In this document: positions 1 to 11,651 of the stretch, one piece after another
Layout: each line of letters begins with the position of its first letter
Numbering within the stretch: position 1 is the stretch's first letter
Source: Qipengyuania intermedia
GTDB lineage: Bacteria > Pseudomonadota > Alphaproteobacteria > Sphingomonadales > Sphingomonadaceae
Assembly: GCF_019711615.1 (NCBI RefSeq)
Contig: NZ_JAIGNS010000001.1
Span: 124,001-188,000 of the forward strand
Direction of reading: 5' to 3'
Length of the DNA: 64,000 bases
Translations under genes and position numbers: made by a program
The notes under the pieces: model-generated
The model's database searches: none
What the model saw: only the letters and a program-made list of their open reading frames with translations
What the model was told of the DNA's origin: nothing

Positions 1-678
1 TATCCAGCGCTGGGGAAGGTATTTGAGCGCCAGCAGGCTGCCGATCTGCCCCCCGATCGCCACCGCGACGAGCAGTGGCAGGCCCACATCGAGTGCGGCA
101 ACGAACCTGCCCTCGCCGCCCTTCAATATCTGGCCCGCCAACCCGAAGAGCGAGTTCACGAGAATGAACAGGCTGGCTGTCGCGGCGATGGCACGTGCCG
201 AATTCCATCTCATCAAGTGCAGGAGCGGCGCGAGGAAGATGCCGCCGCCGATCCCCACAAGTCCTGCCAGATAGCCGAGCGGCGCGGCGAACAGCCATGC
301 CCACGCCCCGCGCTTGTCCGCTTCCCCGTCCGTATCGCGCACAGGGACCAGCATGGTCGCCGCAGTGAGCAGCAGCGCGGCACCCAGTAGCGTCAGGAAC
401 GCGGTCTCCGATATCGGGGTCAGACCTCCCAGCAATGCAGCAGGTGCGGCAATCGCGGTGAGCAACCCGGCCTGACGCCATGGCGTCACCCCCGCCCTGG
501 CGAAGCGGACGGTGCTGCCGGCCACCACCACGATGTTACACGCCAGCGCGATCATCGGGAGGATGCGGTAATCGACGCCCGAGAGCGCCAGCAGCGCATT
601 ATAGGTCGACCCGCCGCCGAAACCGACGCTTGCGTAGAGCAAGGCTGTGACAAAGAACGCTATGAGGAGCGGCAGCAT
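1..678 (-). CDS. TauE/SafE family sulfite/anion exporter, 3'-truncated by window edge
   Basis: An open frame runs from ATG at 678 down to base 1 with no stop, giving the first 226 residues; the C-terminus lies outside the window. The protein is almost entirely hydrophobic, with repeated membrane segments. An early glycine-rich motif (SVGFGGGS, about residues 16-23) and a second half opening with GLVGIGGGIFLAP make the two-repeat arrangement typical of TauE/SafE (DUF81) permeases of the inner membrane. These export sulfite, sulfoacetate or related anions. The substrate cannot be told from sequence and no sulfur-metabolism gene is adjacent. It is divergent from the GNAT gene at 739, with about 60 bp between starts. 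Family call is firm, substrate unknown. Confidence 0.85.
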   Translation of the reverse strand, partial: MLPLLIAFFVTALLYASVGFGGGSTYNALLALSGVDYRILPMIALACNIVVVAGSTVRFARAGVTPWRQAGLLTAIAAPAALLGGLTPISETAFLTLLGAALLLTAATMLVPVRDTDGEADKRGAWAWLFAAPLGYLAGLVGIGGGIFLAPLLHLMRWNSARAIAATASLFILVNSLFGLAGQILKGGEGRFVAALDVGLPLLVAVAIGGQIGSLLALKYLPQRWI

Positions 679-738
679 CGCAATCACCTAGACCGCGTGC
701 AGGTTCGCTTCTAGCCTCTGAATGCGGGAGGGGATTGC

Positions 739-1353
739 ATGACGGCGGACGATATCGAACTGAGCGACGGGCTGGTGCGCGCGAGAACGGGAGAAAGCGG
801 CCTCGTCGGCGACATCACGGCCGAGGCGTTCCGCAACGATCCCTTCAATCTCTGGATGCTCGGCCGCTATCCGGCCATTCGTGCGCTATTCCGCCACCAG
901 GCCAAGCGCATCTATGTGCCCCGGGGTTTCGTCTACCGCGCAGGCACTGACGGCGCCTGCATGTGGGCACTGCCCGGAACGGACACGCTGTTCACCCGGC
1001 TGGACTATTACCTCTTCGCGCTGCCGACGCTGGTCTACAGCGGACCGGCGGCCATCGCGCGCGCGGTAAAGACCGGGGAAGCGATGGAGGAGAGCCATCC
1101 AAGCTTTCCCCATGCCTATCTGTTCAGCATCGGGGTCCGGCCCGAAAAGCGGGGCACTGGCCTTGGCCGCAAGCTGATCCAGCCCGTGCTCGATGCGTGC
1201 GACCGGGCGCAGGTGCCCGCCTATCTGGAAAACTCGAACCCGGCGAACACCGGGTTTTACACCTCGTGCGGATTCGAGCCCGTCGGAGAGATCAGGCCGA
1301 CTCCGGATGCGCCTCCGCTAATCCCCATGGTCCGCCAGCCCCGCCGCTCATAG
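739..1353 (+). CDS. GNAT family N-acetyltransferase
   Basis: This 204-residue protein carries a GNAT-type acetyl-CoA site in its second half: a beta strand followed by VRPEKRGTGLGRKL (about residues 132-145, the Q/RxxGxG/A loop), then a helix and an ENSNPANTGFYTSCGFEP stretch typical of the C-terminal GNAT strand and helix (NxGFYxxxGF). It should transfer an acetyl group to an amine on a small molecule or protein; the acceptor is unknown. The ATG at 739 follows a purine-rich GGGAGGGGA ribosome site. It is convergent with secA, ending 19 bp from the secA stop, and no hairpin separates them. Confidence 0.85.
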   Translation: MTADDIELSDGLVRARTGESGLVGDITAEAFRNDPFNLWMLGRYPAIRALFRHQAKRIYVPRGFVYRAGTDGACMWALPGTDTLFTRLDYYLFALPTLVYSGPAAIARAVKTGEAMEESHPSFPHAYLFSIGVRPEKRGTGLGRKLIQPVLDACDRAQVPAYLENSNPANTGFYTSCGFEPVGEIRPTPDAPPLIPMVRQPRRS

Positions 1354-1372
1354 CGACGGGGCGGCAGGGCAA

Positions 1373-4135
<2,763 letters not shown>

Positions 4136-4180
4136 GATGGGGCGCAGGCCTCGAATGAGCGAGCTGGAATGCTGGCGAAT

Positions 4181-4220
4181 TAAGAGAAAATGCCCGCGCA
4201 CCAGATCGGGTGCCGGGCAT
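4181..4220 (-). terminator. Intrinsic terminator downstream of the small exported protein gene
   Basis: Inverted repeat with left arm ATGCCCG-C-GCACC (4190-4202) and right arm GGTGC-CGGGCAT (4209-4220): a 12-bp stem with one bulged C and a 6-nt loop. Read on the minus strand it is followed by a T-rich run (complement of taagagaaaa, 4181-4190). It lies 25 bases past the stop of the gene at 4245 and before secA. Confidence 0.8.
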
Positions 4221-4244
4221 GAAACCGGATCTTATTGTCGGGGT

Positions 4245-4514
4245 TTATTCGTAAGCGCGGTCAGCGCCGAACATCACCGTGGGGATATAGATCGTGACCG
4301 GTTGCTGTTCCTTGCAGGGAGCCAGCTTGTCGGTCCGGGATTTCTGCTTGCGCTGCTTTTCCGAGCACGGGGACTGTGCGTCCTTCGCATCGTCCTGGTC
4401 GGCGCGCTGTTCGACGCCGATGCGTGTGGTGCCATCGAAAGCCGCCTGTACGGGCGCGCCCATGGCCGCAAGGCCGGTGAGAAGCGCGAGAAAGGCGAGA
4501 AGACGTCTGGTCAT
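4245..4514 (-). CDS. Small exported protein of unknown function
   Basis: I do not recognise a family. The ATG at 4514 begins a clear signal peptide (MTRRLLAFLALL..., likely cleaved after PVQA near residue 24); the frame extends 13 codons upstream, but that would bury the signal. The mature part is about 65 residues, strongly charged (many K, R, D, E, Q) with two cysteines about 20 residues apart, and ends in a hydrophobic PVTIYIPTVMFG segment. It is probably periplasmic. It has its own terminator at 4181-4220 and lies about 100 bp downstream of the TonB-like gene on the same strand. The exported nature is supported; function is unknown. Confidence 0.6.
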   Translation of the reverse strand: MTRRLLAFLALLTGLAAMGAPVQAAFDGTTRIGVEQRADQDDAKDAQSPCSEKQRKQKSRTDKLAPCKEQQPVTIYIPTVMFGADRAYE

Positions 4515-4618
4515 CGTTCGACCTAGATAATGCGTAATATGCATGGCGTCCACCCCGACTCCCCGTTTTCCCTAACTCAATGCTTGCCAGTATTTAATGA
4601 ATACAAGTTGAATTGTCA

Positions 4619-5239
4619 TCAATCTTCGTCGCTCAGCGGCAACCGTTCGATAATATGCGTGAGCCGGTACCGCCTCTGTTCCAGTGTTCCATCTGCGGCA
4701 CGCGGCGGTTCGAAAGTCGGCGCGATATCGCACGGGTCGACTGCCTCGTCTTCCGGCAGGCCTTCGACCTCGCATTCCTTCACGGAGCCGTCGCGGTCGA
4801 CGAGATATTCCAGGATCAGGCGACGTTCGGTGGGTAGGCTTGATGCGCCCGGAAGCACGAAACGAACCGATTGTTCGTAACGAGAGGCAATCGGAATGCC
4901 TTTTTCGTCGCGCGCAGGTTTGAAACGCGCGCGCTGCCTCAGTTTTTCGCAGGCAGTGCGATCCAGGTCGGGAATGTCGCTACTGACAAGGATGCGGCAG
5001 GCACTGACGCGGCCGGATTTTTCCACGACCAGTTCCGTAACCACCCTACCCTGCGAACCGGTACGCGCAGCCCAGCCCGGATAATCGGCAGTCGTCACCC
5101 AATTGCCGGGATTTTCCGTCGGCTGCGCTTTCTCCGCTGGCTCGGAAGGCAAAATCCGAACGGGCGGAACTACCTCGCTTTCCTGTGCCACGACCGGTGC
5201 CGATACTGTGCACACCAAGAATACGAGAAACTTTTTCAT
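4619..5239 (-). CDS. Exported TonB-C-domain-like protein
   Basis: The ATG at 5239 (MKKFLVFLVCTVSAP...) follows a strong GGAGGGG site and starts a signal peptide likely cleaved after VVAQ (residue 19); the frame runs 36 codons further up without support. The 206-residue product contains a TonB C-terminal-like fold at about residues 50-125 (GNWVTTADYPG, then VTELVVEKSGRVSACRI and LDRTACEKLRQRARFKPA). A second, shorter stretch with the same flavour follows at about 135-190 (LILEYLVDRDGSVKECEVEG). Such stand-alone periplasmic TonB-like proteins are common in sphingomonads; there is no membrane anchor and no ExbBD next door. It may not energise receptors at all. Confidence 0.7.
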   Translation of the reverse strand: MKKFLVFLVCTVSAPVVAQESEVVPPVRILPSEPAEKAQPTENPGNWVTTADYPGWAARTGSQGRVVTELVVEKSGRVSACRILVSSDIPDLDRTACEKLRQRARFKPARDEKGIPIASRYEQSVRFVLPGASSLPTERRLILEYLVDRDGSVKECEVEGLPEDEAVDPCDIAPTFEPPRAADGTLEQRRYRLTHIIERLPLSDED

Positions 5240-5353
5240 TACGACCCCTCCGGTATTGGCAGAACAACTACGTGCCGAGCTTGCGAATACGCGTTCCGGC
5301 GTATCGCGTGATACGGCTTGACGCAACCGGCCATGCGAATAAGCCACAGGGTC

Positions 5354-6580
5354 ATGGATCTACCCCCTTCCCCGCTCGCCCGGCCCTTTCCCGACATGCC
5401 GCCGATTGCCGGTGCAGAGCTGCGCGTGGCCCGCGCCCGCTACAAGGAATGGGACCGCGCCGACCTCACCCTTGCCACGCTGGCCCCAGGCACGAGCGTC
5501 GCAGGGGTCTTTACCAGCAGCGCCTGCGCATCGAGCGAGGTCGAACTTGGGCGCGAGCAGGTGAAACTCGGCCAGGCACGCGCGCTGGTGGTGAATGCGG
5601 GCAATTCCAACGCCTTCACCGGAATTCGCGGCCGCGAGGCTGTCGAACAGATCATGGCGCAGGTCGCCGAGGCTCTCGACTGCAAGCCGAGCGAAGTGCT
5701 GGTTTCCTCCACCGGGGTAATCGGAGTGCCCCTGCCCAAGGACAGAGCTCGTGAAGGCATCGCTGCCGCCATCGATGCGCCGACCTGTGGGTGGGAAGAG
5801 GCAGCGCAGGCCATCGGTACGACGGACACCTTCACCAAGGGCGCCCATGCAGCAGCCATGCTCGGGGAAACGCGCGTGGAAATGTGCGGCATCATCAAGG
5901 GAAGCGGCATGATCGCGCCCGACATGGCGACGATGCTTGGCTACATCTTCACCGACGCGGCAGTCGCTCCGGCTTTCCTCCAGGAATTGCTGTCGAAGGC
6001 GAATACGGAAACGTTTTCCTGCATCACTGTCGACGGAGACACTTCCACCAGCGACACCATCCTTGCCTTTTCAACCGGCAAGGCAGGAAATGGCGAACTG
6101 TCGTCCTGGGACGATGCCGGCGCGGACGCTTTCTATGCCGCCTTGCTGTCAGTGTGTCGCGAACTGGCCCAGCTCGTCGTGCGCGATGGCGAAGGCGCAC
6201 AGAAGTTCATCGAGATCGCCGTTAAGGGCGCAAAAAACGACGAAAGCGCCCGGCGGATCGCGCTATCCATAGCCAATTCGCCCTTGGTGAAGACCGCGAT
6301 TGCAGGGGGAGATGCGAATTGGGGCCGCGTTGTCATGGCCGTCGGCAAGGCGGGTGAACCTGCCGACAGGGACCGCTTGTCGATCGGTTTCGGCGGCGTC
6401 TGGGCGGCCAGGGACGGTCAACCGCTGGCGAATTACGACGAGGCGCCGGTCGCGCGGCACCTGCAAGGCGACGACATCCGGATCGACGTCGACCTCGGCA
6501 TTGGCGATGGGGAGGCTACCGTCTGGACCTGCGATCTCACGCATGGATATATCGCGATCAACGCGGATTACCGTTCTTGA
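5354..6580 (+). CDS. argJ: Bifunctional glutamate N-acetyltransferase / amino-acid acetyltransferase ArgJ
   Basis: ArgJ recycles the acetyl group between N-acetylornithine and glutamate (and may acetylate glutamate from acetyl-CoA) in arginine synthesis. From ATG at 5354 (MDLPPSPLARPFPDMP) it has 408 residues, the family length; TTG at 5318 and ATG at 5333 are possible longer starts. The autocleavage site is visible as DMATMLG, with the cut between Ala192 and Thr193, Thr193 becoming the N-terminal nucleophile of the beta chain. GSGMIAPD precedes it as in the family. The stop overlaps the TTG start of hisN (TTGA, 6577-6580), so the two are translationally coupled, although they belong to different amino-acid pathways. 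Confidence 0.96.
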   Translation: MDLPPSPLARPFPDMPPIAGAELRVARARYKEWDRADLTLATLAPGTSVAGVFTSSACASSEVELGREQVKLGQARALVVNAGNSNAFTGIRGREAVEQIMAQVAEALDCKPSEVLVSSTGVIGVPLPKDRAREGIAAAIDAPTCGWEEAAQAIGTTDTFTKGAHAAAMLGETRVEMCGIIKGSGMIAPDMATMLGYIFTDAAVAPAFLQELLSKANTETFSCITVDGDTSTSDTILAFSTGKAGNGELSSWDDAGADAFYAALLSVCRELAQLVVRDGEGAQKFIEIAVKGAKNDESARRIALSIANSPLVKTAIAGGDANWGRVVMAVGKAGEPADRDRLSIGFGGVWAARDGQPLANYDEAPVARHLQGDDIRIDVDLGIGDGEATVWTCDLTHGYIAINADYRS

Positions 6581-7374
6581 AGGCCCTGGATCGGCAGATA
6601 CGCGCGCTCATGGAAAGCGTTACGCAGGCCGCCATCCTGCCGCGCTTCCGCAACCTTGCCTCCGGCGATGTGGAGGACAAGGGCGGCAACGATCCCGTGA
6701 CCATCGCCGATCGCGACGCCGAAAAGCTGCTGCGCGAAGGGCTTTTCGGCCTCGATCCAAACATTGCCTTCGTCGGGGAGGAAGCGGCGCATGATGATCC
6801 TGCAACGCTCGACCGGCTCGGCGACGACTGCTGGATTGTCGATCCGGTGGACGGAACGCGCAATTTCGCAGCCGGTCATGCGCCCTTCGGTGTGTTGATC
6901 GCGCGGGCAAGCGGCGGCTTCACCCAATCGGGGTGGATTTACGACTGCCTCAGCGGCCGCTTCTGCGCCGCCCATCGCGGAGAAGGCGCGTTCATCGACG
7001 GCGAGAAGGTGACGGCCAGGTCGTCGGGCCGGAAACCACCTGTCGCGGCGATTTCGCTCGTCTACATGGATGACGCACAGCGCGAAGCCACCAAGCGCCA
7101 TATCGCGCCGAATTACGCGCTCGTCGACATTCCCTACTGCGCGGCCGAGCAATATCCGCGCCTCGCATTGGGCGAGAACGATGTGTCGATTTTCGAGCGG
7201 ACGCTGGCGTGGGACCATGCGGCGGGCACGCTTTGGCTCGAAGAAGCGGGCGGAAAAGCGGCACGCCCGGATGGATCGGCCTACCGGGTCGACGAACATG
7301 GCCGCAAGGGCCTGATCGGCGCGGCCAGCCCCGCCTTGTGGGATGATCTGGCCCGTCTCTATGCCGAAATGTGA
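6577..7374 (+). CDS. hisN: Histidinol-phosphatase, inositol-monophosphatase fold
   Basis: This 265-residue protein has the metal-binding signature of the IMPase superfamily: VTIADRDAE (Asp45), GEEA (Glu68/Glu69), WIVDPVDGTRNF (about residues 86-97, with Asp89 and Asp92) and the C-terminal WDHAAGTLWLEEAGG (catalytic Asp). In alphaproteobacteria this branch is usually histidinol-phosphate phosphatase HisN, acting late in histidine synthesis, though inositol-phosphate or nucleotide phosphatase activity cannot be excluded. It begins with TTG at 6577 inside the argJ stop (TTGA overlap) and has no separate ribosome site, so it depends on argJ translation. Confidence 0.85.
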   Translation: MKALDRQIRALMESVTQAAILPRFRNLASGDVEDKGGNDPVTIADRDAEKLLREGLFGLDPNIAFVGEEAAHDDPATLDRLGDDCWIVDPVDGTRNFAAGHAPFGVLIARASGGFTQSGWIYDCLSGRFCAAHRGEGAFIDGEKVTARSSGRKPPVAAISLVYMDDAQREATKRHIAPNYALVDIPYCAAEQYPRLALGENDVSIFERTLAWDHAAGTLWLEEAGGKAARPDGSAYRVDEHGRKGLIGAASPALWDDLARLYAEM

Positions 7375-7474
7375 CGGTGATCTGACCATCCCCGACAATC
7401 GATGACTTCAAGGACGGGTTTCAAATAGCGCACCTTCAATCTACATTCGCAAGGCAGCCATCGAAGGATTGTTC

Positions 7475-9661
7475 GTGACCCTAGGCAATGCTCCCAATTC
7501 CGGCGACGACGCCGAAGCGCACGATGCAGGCGCAGATGCGCCGGTCGAGCCGCAGGCGGCGGAGGAGCGTTACACCAACCGCGAACTGTCCTGGCTTAGC
7601 TTCAACCGGCGCGTGCTCGCGGAGAGTGAGAACGAACGCTACCCGCTTCTCGAACGCCTCCGCTTCCTCTCCATTTCCGGCAGCAATCTGGACGAGTTCA
7701 CCACCGTCAGGATTGCGGGCCTCGAGGGACAGGTCCAGCGCGGTATCGAAACGACAGGTATCGACGGTCTCAGCCCCCGGCAGCAGCTCGACGCTATCCG
7801 CGAACAGGTTCTTGCGCTGGAGGATCGCCAGCAGGAAAGCCTTGAGGTCCTGCGCGACCTGCTCGCCAGCGAAGGCATACTTATCGTTACGGTCGAGCAG
7901 CTGGATCGCAAGGCGCAATCCTGGCTCAAGGACTATTTCACGACCGACATCCTGCCGCTGATCACTCCACAGGCGATCGACCCGTCGCACCCCTTCCCCT
8001 TCGTTGCGAGCGGCGGCATGGGCGTACTCTTCCGCCTCAAGCGCGGCAAGCGCAAGGGCGAACTGGTCGAAATGGTGCTCATCCCCTCGGGCGTGCCGCG
8101 CTTCGTCCGCGTGCCGGGCGAATTGGCGATCTATGTAGCGATCGAGCAGCTGGTGACGCAGTTCGCCGACCAGCTCTTTCCCGGTTTCAAGATCCTGGGG
8201 GACGGCGTGTTCCGGGTGCTGCGCGACAGCGATATCGAGGTCGAGGACGAGGCAGAGGACCTCGTGCGTTATTTCCGCACCGCCATCCAGCGGCGACGCC
8301 GTGGCCGCGCGGTCATGCTGGAACTCGACGACGAATGCGATGCCTCGGCCGAAGCGCTCTTGCGTGAGCACTTTGATGTCGATGCCGCCATGATCGTCAA
8401 AACCGGAGGCATGCTGGGGCTTCACGACCTGTCGTCGATCTGCAACGAGCCACGCCCCGACCTCAAGTTCACACCCTTTTCCCCGCGCTATCCCGAACGC
8501 GTGCTGGCCCATGACGGCGATTGCTTTTCCGCGATCCGGGAAAAGGACATCGTAATCCACCACCCTTATGAAAGTTTCGAAGTGGTGGTCGATTTCCTGC
8601 ACCAGGCTGCGGTCGATCCAAGCGTGGTCTCGATCAAGCAGACCCTCTACCGCGCCGGCGACCAGTCGCCCGTGATCGCCGCCCTTGTCGAGGCCGCGCA
8701 GAACGGGAAGGCCGTGACAGCAGTGGTCGAGCTGAAGGCGCGTTTCGACGAGGAGCGGAACCTGCGCTGGGCCAACGAGCTTGAACGGGCAGGCGTCCAG
8801 GTCATCTACGGTTTCACCGAATGGAAGACCCACGCCAAGGTCAGCCTCGTCGTCCGCCGCGAAGAGGACGGATACCGCACCTACTGCCACTTCGGGACCG
8901 GAAACTATCACCCGGTCAATGCGCGCATCTATACCGACCTCAGCTATTTTACCGCCGATGCCGCCCTTGGCCGCGATGCCGCCAAGATGTTCAACTTCAT
9001 CACCGGCTATATCGAGCCGGACGCCCTCGAAAAAATCGCCGTGTCGCCCATCGGCATGCGCCAGAAGCTCTACGATCTGATCGACGTGGAAATTGCCAAT
9101 GCCAAAGCGGGCAAGCCGTCGGGCATCTGGGTGAAGATGAATTCGATCACCAATCGCGAGTTGATCGACAAGCTCTACGAGGCGAGCCAGGCCGGCGTGG
9201 AAATCCGCATGGTCGTGCGCGGTATCTGCTCGCTGCGTCCGGGCATTCCGGGCATGAGCGAGAATATCAGCGTGAAATCGATTATCGGGCGGTTCCTCGA
9301 ACACGGGCGCCTGTGGGCCTTCGCCAACGGCAAGGAGCTCCCAAGCCGACAGGCAAAGGTCTACCTCACCAGTGCCGACGCCATGAGCCGCAATCTCGAT
9401 CGGCGGGTGGAGGTGCTCGTGCCGGTCACCAACAAGACCGTGCACGACCAGCTTCTCGGCCAGGTCATGCTCGCCAACATCCTCGATACCGAACAGAGCT
9501 GGAGCCTCGATTCCAGCGGCCAGTACCAGCGGATGCGCAAGGGCGAGGACGGGTTCAACTGCCACGAATACTTCATGTCGAACCCCTCGCTATCGGGTCG
9601 AGGATCGGCACTGCAAAGCCATGAAGTGCCGCGCCTGACGCTGAGCGGAGCGCGCAAATGA
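7475..9661 (+). CDS. ppk1: Polyphosphate kinase 1
   Basis: PPK1 reversibly polymerises the gamma phosphate of ATP into inorganic polyphosphate. GTG at 7475 is preferred over the in-frame TTG at 7469 because the GAAGGA site at 7463-7468 is 6 bases from the GTG but abuts the TTG; this gives 728 residues. The N-terminal ERYTNRELSWLSFNRRVL block is diagnostic. The two phospholipase-D-like histidines are His453 (KTHAKVSL) and His610 (LEHGRLWAF), spaced 157 residues apart, exactly as His435 and His592 of the E. coli enzyme. An extra 30-residue acidic N-terminal lead precedes the conserved start. The ppx gene overlaps it by ATGA at 9658-9661. Confidence 0.97.
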   Translation: MTLGNAPNSGDDAEAHDAGADAPVEPQAAEERYTNRELSWLSFNRRVLAESENERYPLLERLRFLSISGSNLDEFTTVRIAGLEGQVQRGIETTGIDGLSPRQQLDAIREQVLALEDRQQESLEVLRDLLASEGILIVTVEQLDRKAQSWLKDYFTTDILPLITPQAIDPSHPFPFVASGGMGVLFRLKRGKRKGELVEMVLIPSGVPRFVRVPGELAIYVAIEQLVTQFADQLFPGFKILGDGVFRVLRDSDIEVEDEAEDLVRYFRTAIQRRRRGRAVMLELDDECDASAEALLREHFDVDAAMIVKTGGMLGLHDLSSICNEPRPDLKFTPFSPRYPERVLAHDGDCFSAIREKDIVIHHPYESFEVVVDFLHQAAVDPSVVSIKQTLYRAGDQSPVIAALVEAAQNGKAVTAVVELKARFDEERNLRWANELERAGVQVIYGFTEWKTHAKVSLVVRREEDGYRTYCHFGTGNYHPVNARIYTDLSYFTADAALGRDAAKMFNFITGYIEPDALEKIAVSPIGMRQKLYDLIDVEIANAKAGKPSGIWVKMNSITNRELIDKLYEASQAGVEIRMVVRGICSLRPGIPGMSENISVKSIIGRFLEHGRLWAFANGKELPSRQAKVYLTSADAMSRNLDRRVEVLVPVTNKTVHDQLLGQVMLANILDTEQSWSLDSSGQYQRMRKGEDGFNCHEYFMSNPSLSGRGSALQSHEVPRLTLSGARK

Positions 9662-11196
9662 CGTCTGTGAAGTCGCGCAGCGCGAAATGGCAGCGGCGCC
9701 TTATCCACCCGCCGCGCGCCGTCATCGATATCGGATCCAACACGGTGCGCCTGGTTCTCTATGAAGGCACCGCACGCGCGCCCGAAACCGTGTGGAACGA
9801 GAAGGTCGCCGCGCGGCTGGGACGCGACCTGTCCGAAACGGGGCGCATACCGGACGAGGCAATGGACGAGGCGCTCGCCGCGCTCGAACGCTACGCGTTG
9901 ATCATCCAGGACCGCGGTATCGACAACGTCCAGACCGTGGCTACCGCCGCTGCCCGCGATGCCGACAACGGTGCGGAGTTCCTGTCGCGCGTCGAAGCGC
10001 TCGGCCTGTCGCCGCGCCTGCTTTCAGGTGAAGAAGAGGCCTGCGCATCGGCCTTCGGCGCGATCGGCGCCTTCCCCGGGACACACGGCATGGTCGCAGA
10101 CCTGGGCGGCGGCAGTCTCGAACTGGTGTCCATCGGCGAAGGCGAATGCAAGGACGCGGTCAGCCTTCCTTTCGGCACCCTGCGCCTGCCTGCGCAACGC
10201 GCGGCAGCGGACGATTTCGGCGCGAGCGTACATGACGCGCTGTCGGGTGTCGGCTGGGCGTCGAACCACGGCGGGCCGCTGTACATGATCGGCGGTACCT
10301 GGCGCGCGCTTGCGCACTACGCCATGCGCGACAGCGACTATCCACTGACCGATCCGCACGGCTTTTGCCTTTCGGTCGAGGACGCCCAGAAACTGGCGGA
10401 CGATCTCGTCGGCGCCGATCCAGAAGAACTGGTTCAAATCTCCGGAATTTCGGAGATGCGCGCCAACTATCTGCCAGATGCGGCTGCGCTTCTACGTCCT
10501 CTGCTCGATGAACTGAAGCCGGAGCAGCTGGTCTTTTCCAGCTGGGGTATCCGCGAAGGCCTGCTCTTCAGCCAGCTGTCCGACATCACCCGCTCGCTCG
10601 ATCCCTTGCTGGCGGGCGTCCACGCTTTTGCCGAGCCGCGCGACGCCCCGATCGTCGATGCAACCCGCATCGTGGGCTGGACCGTCGATCTCGCCAACGG
10701 CGAAGGAAAGCGCAATGAACGCATCCGGCTTGCCGCTGCGCAACTTGCGCTCGCACTGCAGCGTGTCGAGCCGAACATGCGCGTCAACCACGCCACCGAG
10801 TGGGCGCTGGACAAGCGCTGGATCGATTGCGACGCGCGCGACCGCGCCATGATGTGTGCCGCGCTCTTCGGCAGCCTCGGCAAGACCGCGCTACCGGAAA
10901 AGCTGCGGGTGCTGGCAAGCGACGACGATCTGCGCGAAGGCGTGACCTGGGGCCTCGGCTTCAGGCTGGCCCGCAGATTGGGAGCCGGTGCGCGCACCGC
11001 GCTCGCCTCGAGCCGCCTACGCTTGAAGAAGAAATCTCTCGTGCTCTACCTCGACAACAGCCGCGCAGCGCTGGCCACGTGGCCGCTGACCAAGGACTTC
11101 GAGATCCTGGCCGAATGGCTGGACCGCAAGCCCAAGATCAAGACCGGTGAATTTCACTTCGAGGACGACCTCGAAGAAGAGGATGAAGAAGAGTAG
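9658..11196 (+). CDS. ppx: Exopolyphosphatase / guanosine pentaphosphate phosphatase (Ppx/GppA)
   Basis: Ppx removes terminal phosphates from polyphosphate (GppA homologues also hydrolyse pppGpp), and pairing with ppk1 favours the polyphosphate role. The 512-residue protein has the ASKHA ATPase fold: phosphate loop 1 VIDIGSNTVRLVLYE (from about residue 22), the LSGEEEA segment with the catalytic glutamate region, and phosphate loop 2 VADLGGGSLEL. A helical C-terminal domain follows, ending in a highly acidic tail (EEEDEEE). ATG at 9658 overlaps the ppk1 stop. Its stop is only 3 bp from the end of the convergent apaG, with no hairpin between. Confidence 0.93.
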   Translation: MTSVKSRSAKWQRRLIHPPRAVIDIGSNTVRLVLYEGTARAPETVWNEKVAARLGRDLSETGRIPDEAMDEALAALERYALIIQDRGIDNVQTVATAAARDADNGAEFLSRVEALGLSPRLLSGEEEACASAFGAIGAFPGTHGMVADLGGGSLELVSIGEGECKDAVSLPFGTLRLPAQRAAADDFGASVHDALSGVGWASNHGGPLYMIGGTWRALAHYAMRDSDYPLTDPHGFCLSVEDAQKLADDLVGADPEELVQISGISEMRANYLPDAAALLRPLLDELKPEQLVFSSWGIREGLLFSQLSDITRSLDPLLAGVHAFAEPRDAPIVDATRIVGWTVDLANGEGKRNERIRLAAAQLALALQRVEPNMRVNHATEWALDKRWIDCDARDRAMMCAALFGSLGKTALPEKLRVLASDDDLREGVTWGLGFRLARRLGAGARTALASSRLRLKKKSLVLYLDNSRAALATWPLTKDFEILAEWLDRKPKIKTGEFHFEDDLEEEDEEE

Positions 11197-11199
11197 GCC

Positions 11200-11607
11200 C
11201 TAATCCGCCGTCGCAGGTGCGGCGAGCGGGAAGAAGGGAATGCGAACCTCGAAGGGCGAGCCGTCTTCGCGGTGGAAAGTGTAGAACCCTTCCATCGATC
11301 CGAAAGCCGTTTCGAGCGGGCAACCGGATACGTAATCGTGGCTTGCGCCGGGAGCGAGCGAAGGCTGTTCGCCGACCACGCCTTCGCCATCGACATGCGC
11401 GACCATTCCGCGCGCATCGGTGATGCGCCAGTGGCGGGTCTTGAGCTGGACGGTTTCGTGCGAGCCGTTCTCGATCCGGATGTGATAGACCCAGAACCAC
11501 TTGTCCGCATCTGGCTGGGACTGTTCCGGGAGGAAATTCACGGCGACCCGGACGGTGATCCCGTCGGTCGTTGCGGCGTGTTGAAATAGCTCCTTGATCA
11601 CAGTCAC
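11200..11607 (-). CDS. apaG: ApaG (fibronectin-III-like, DUF525) protein
   Basis: This 135-residue protein matches the single-domain ApaG family throughout: ITVRVAVNFLPEQS, WVYHIRIEN, LKTRHWRITDA, VDGEGVVGEQPSLAPGASHDYVSG and MEGFYTF are hallmark strands. ApaG is a small beta-sandwich protein of uncertain role, linked historically to cobalt/magnesium sensitivity and diadenosine tetraphosphate metabolism; no enzymatic residues are evident. The start is GTG at 11607. The gene is convergent with ppx (3-bp gap) and divergent from the Tad-like genes. Transcripts from ppk1-ppx may run antisense through it, since the first T-tailed plus-strand hairpin is at 11652-11676. Confidence 0.95.
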   Translation of the reverse strand: MTVIKELFQHAATTDGITVRVAVNFLPEQSQPDADKWFWVYHIRIENGSHETVQLKTRHWRITDARGMVAHVDGEGVVGEQPSLAPGASHDYVSGCPLETAFGSMEGFYTFHREDGSPFEVRIPFFPLAAPATAD

Positions 11608-11651
11608 AAGTTAGGAATTGTCGAGCGCTGGACAAGGTTCCAAGAGCCTCG

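Noticed and set aside
4530-4544. Near-palindrome ATGC-N7-GCAT before the small exported protein
   Set aside because: Short and with one mismatch; other A/T-rich weak symmetry lies nearby (4590-4604). Not distinguishable from chance.
7481-9565. A 694-codon open frame antisense to ppk1
   Set aside because: Shadow of ppk1; composition is the reverse-complement bias and the family evidence for ppk1, including both catalytic histidines, is decisive.
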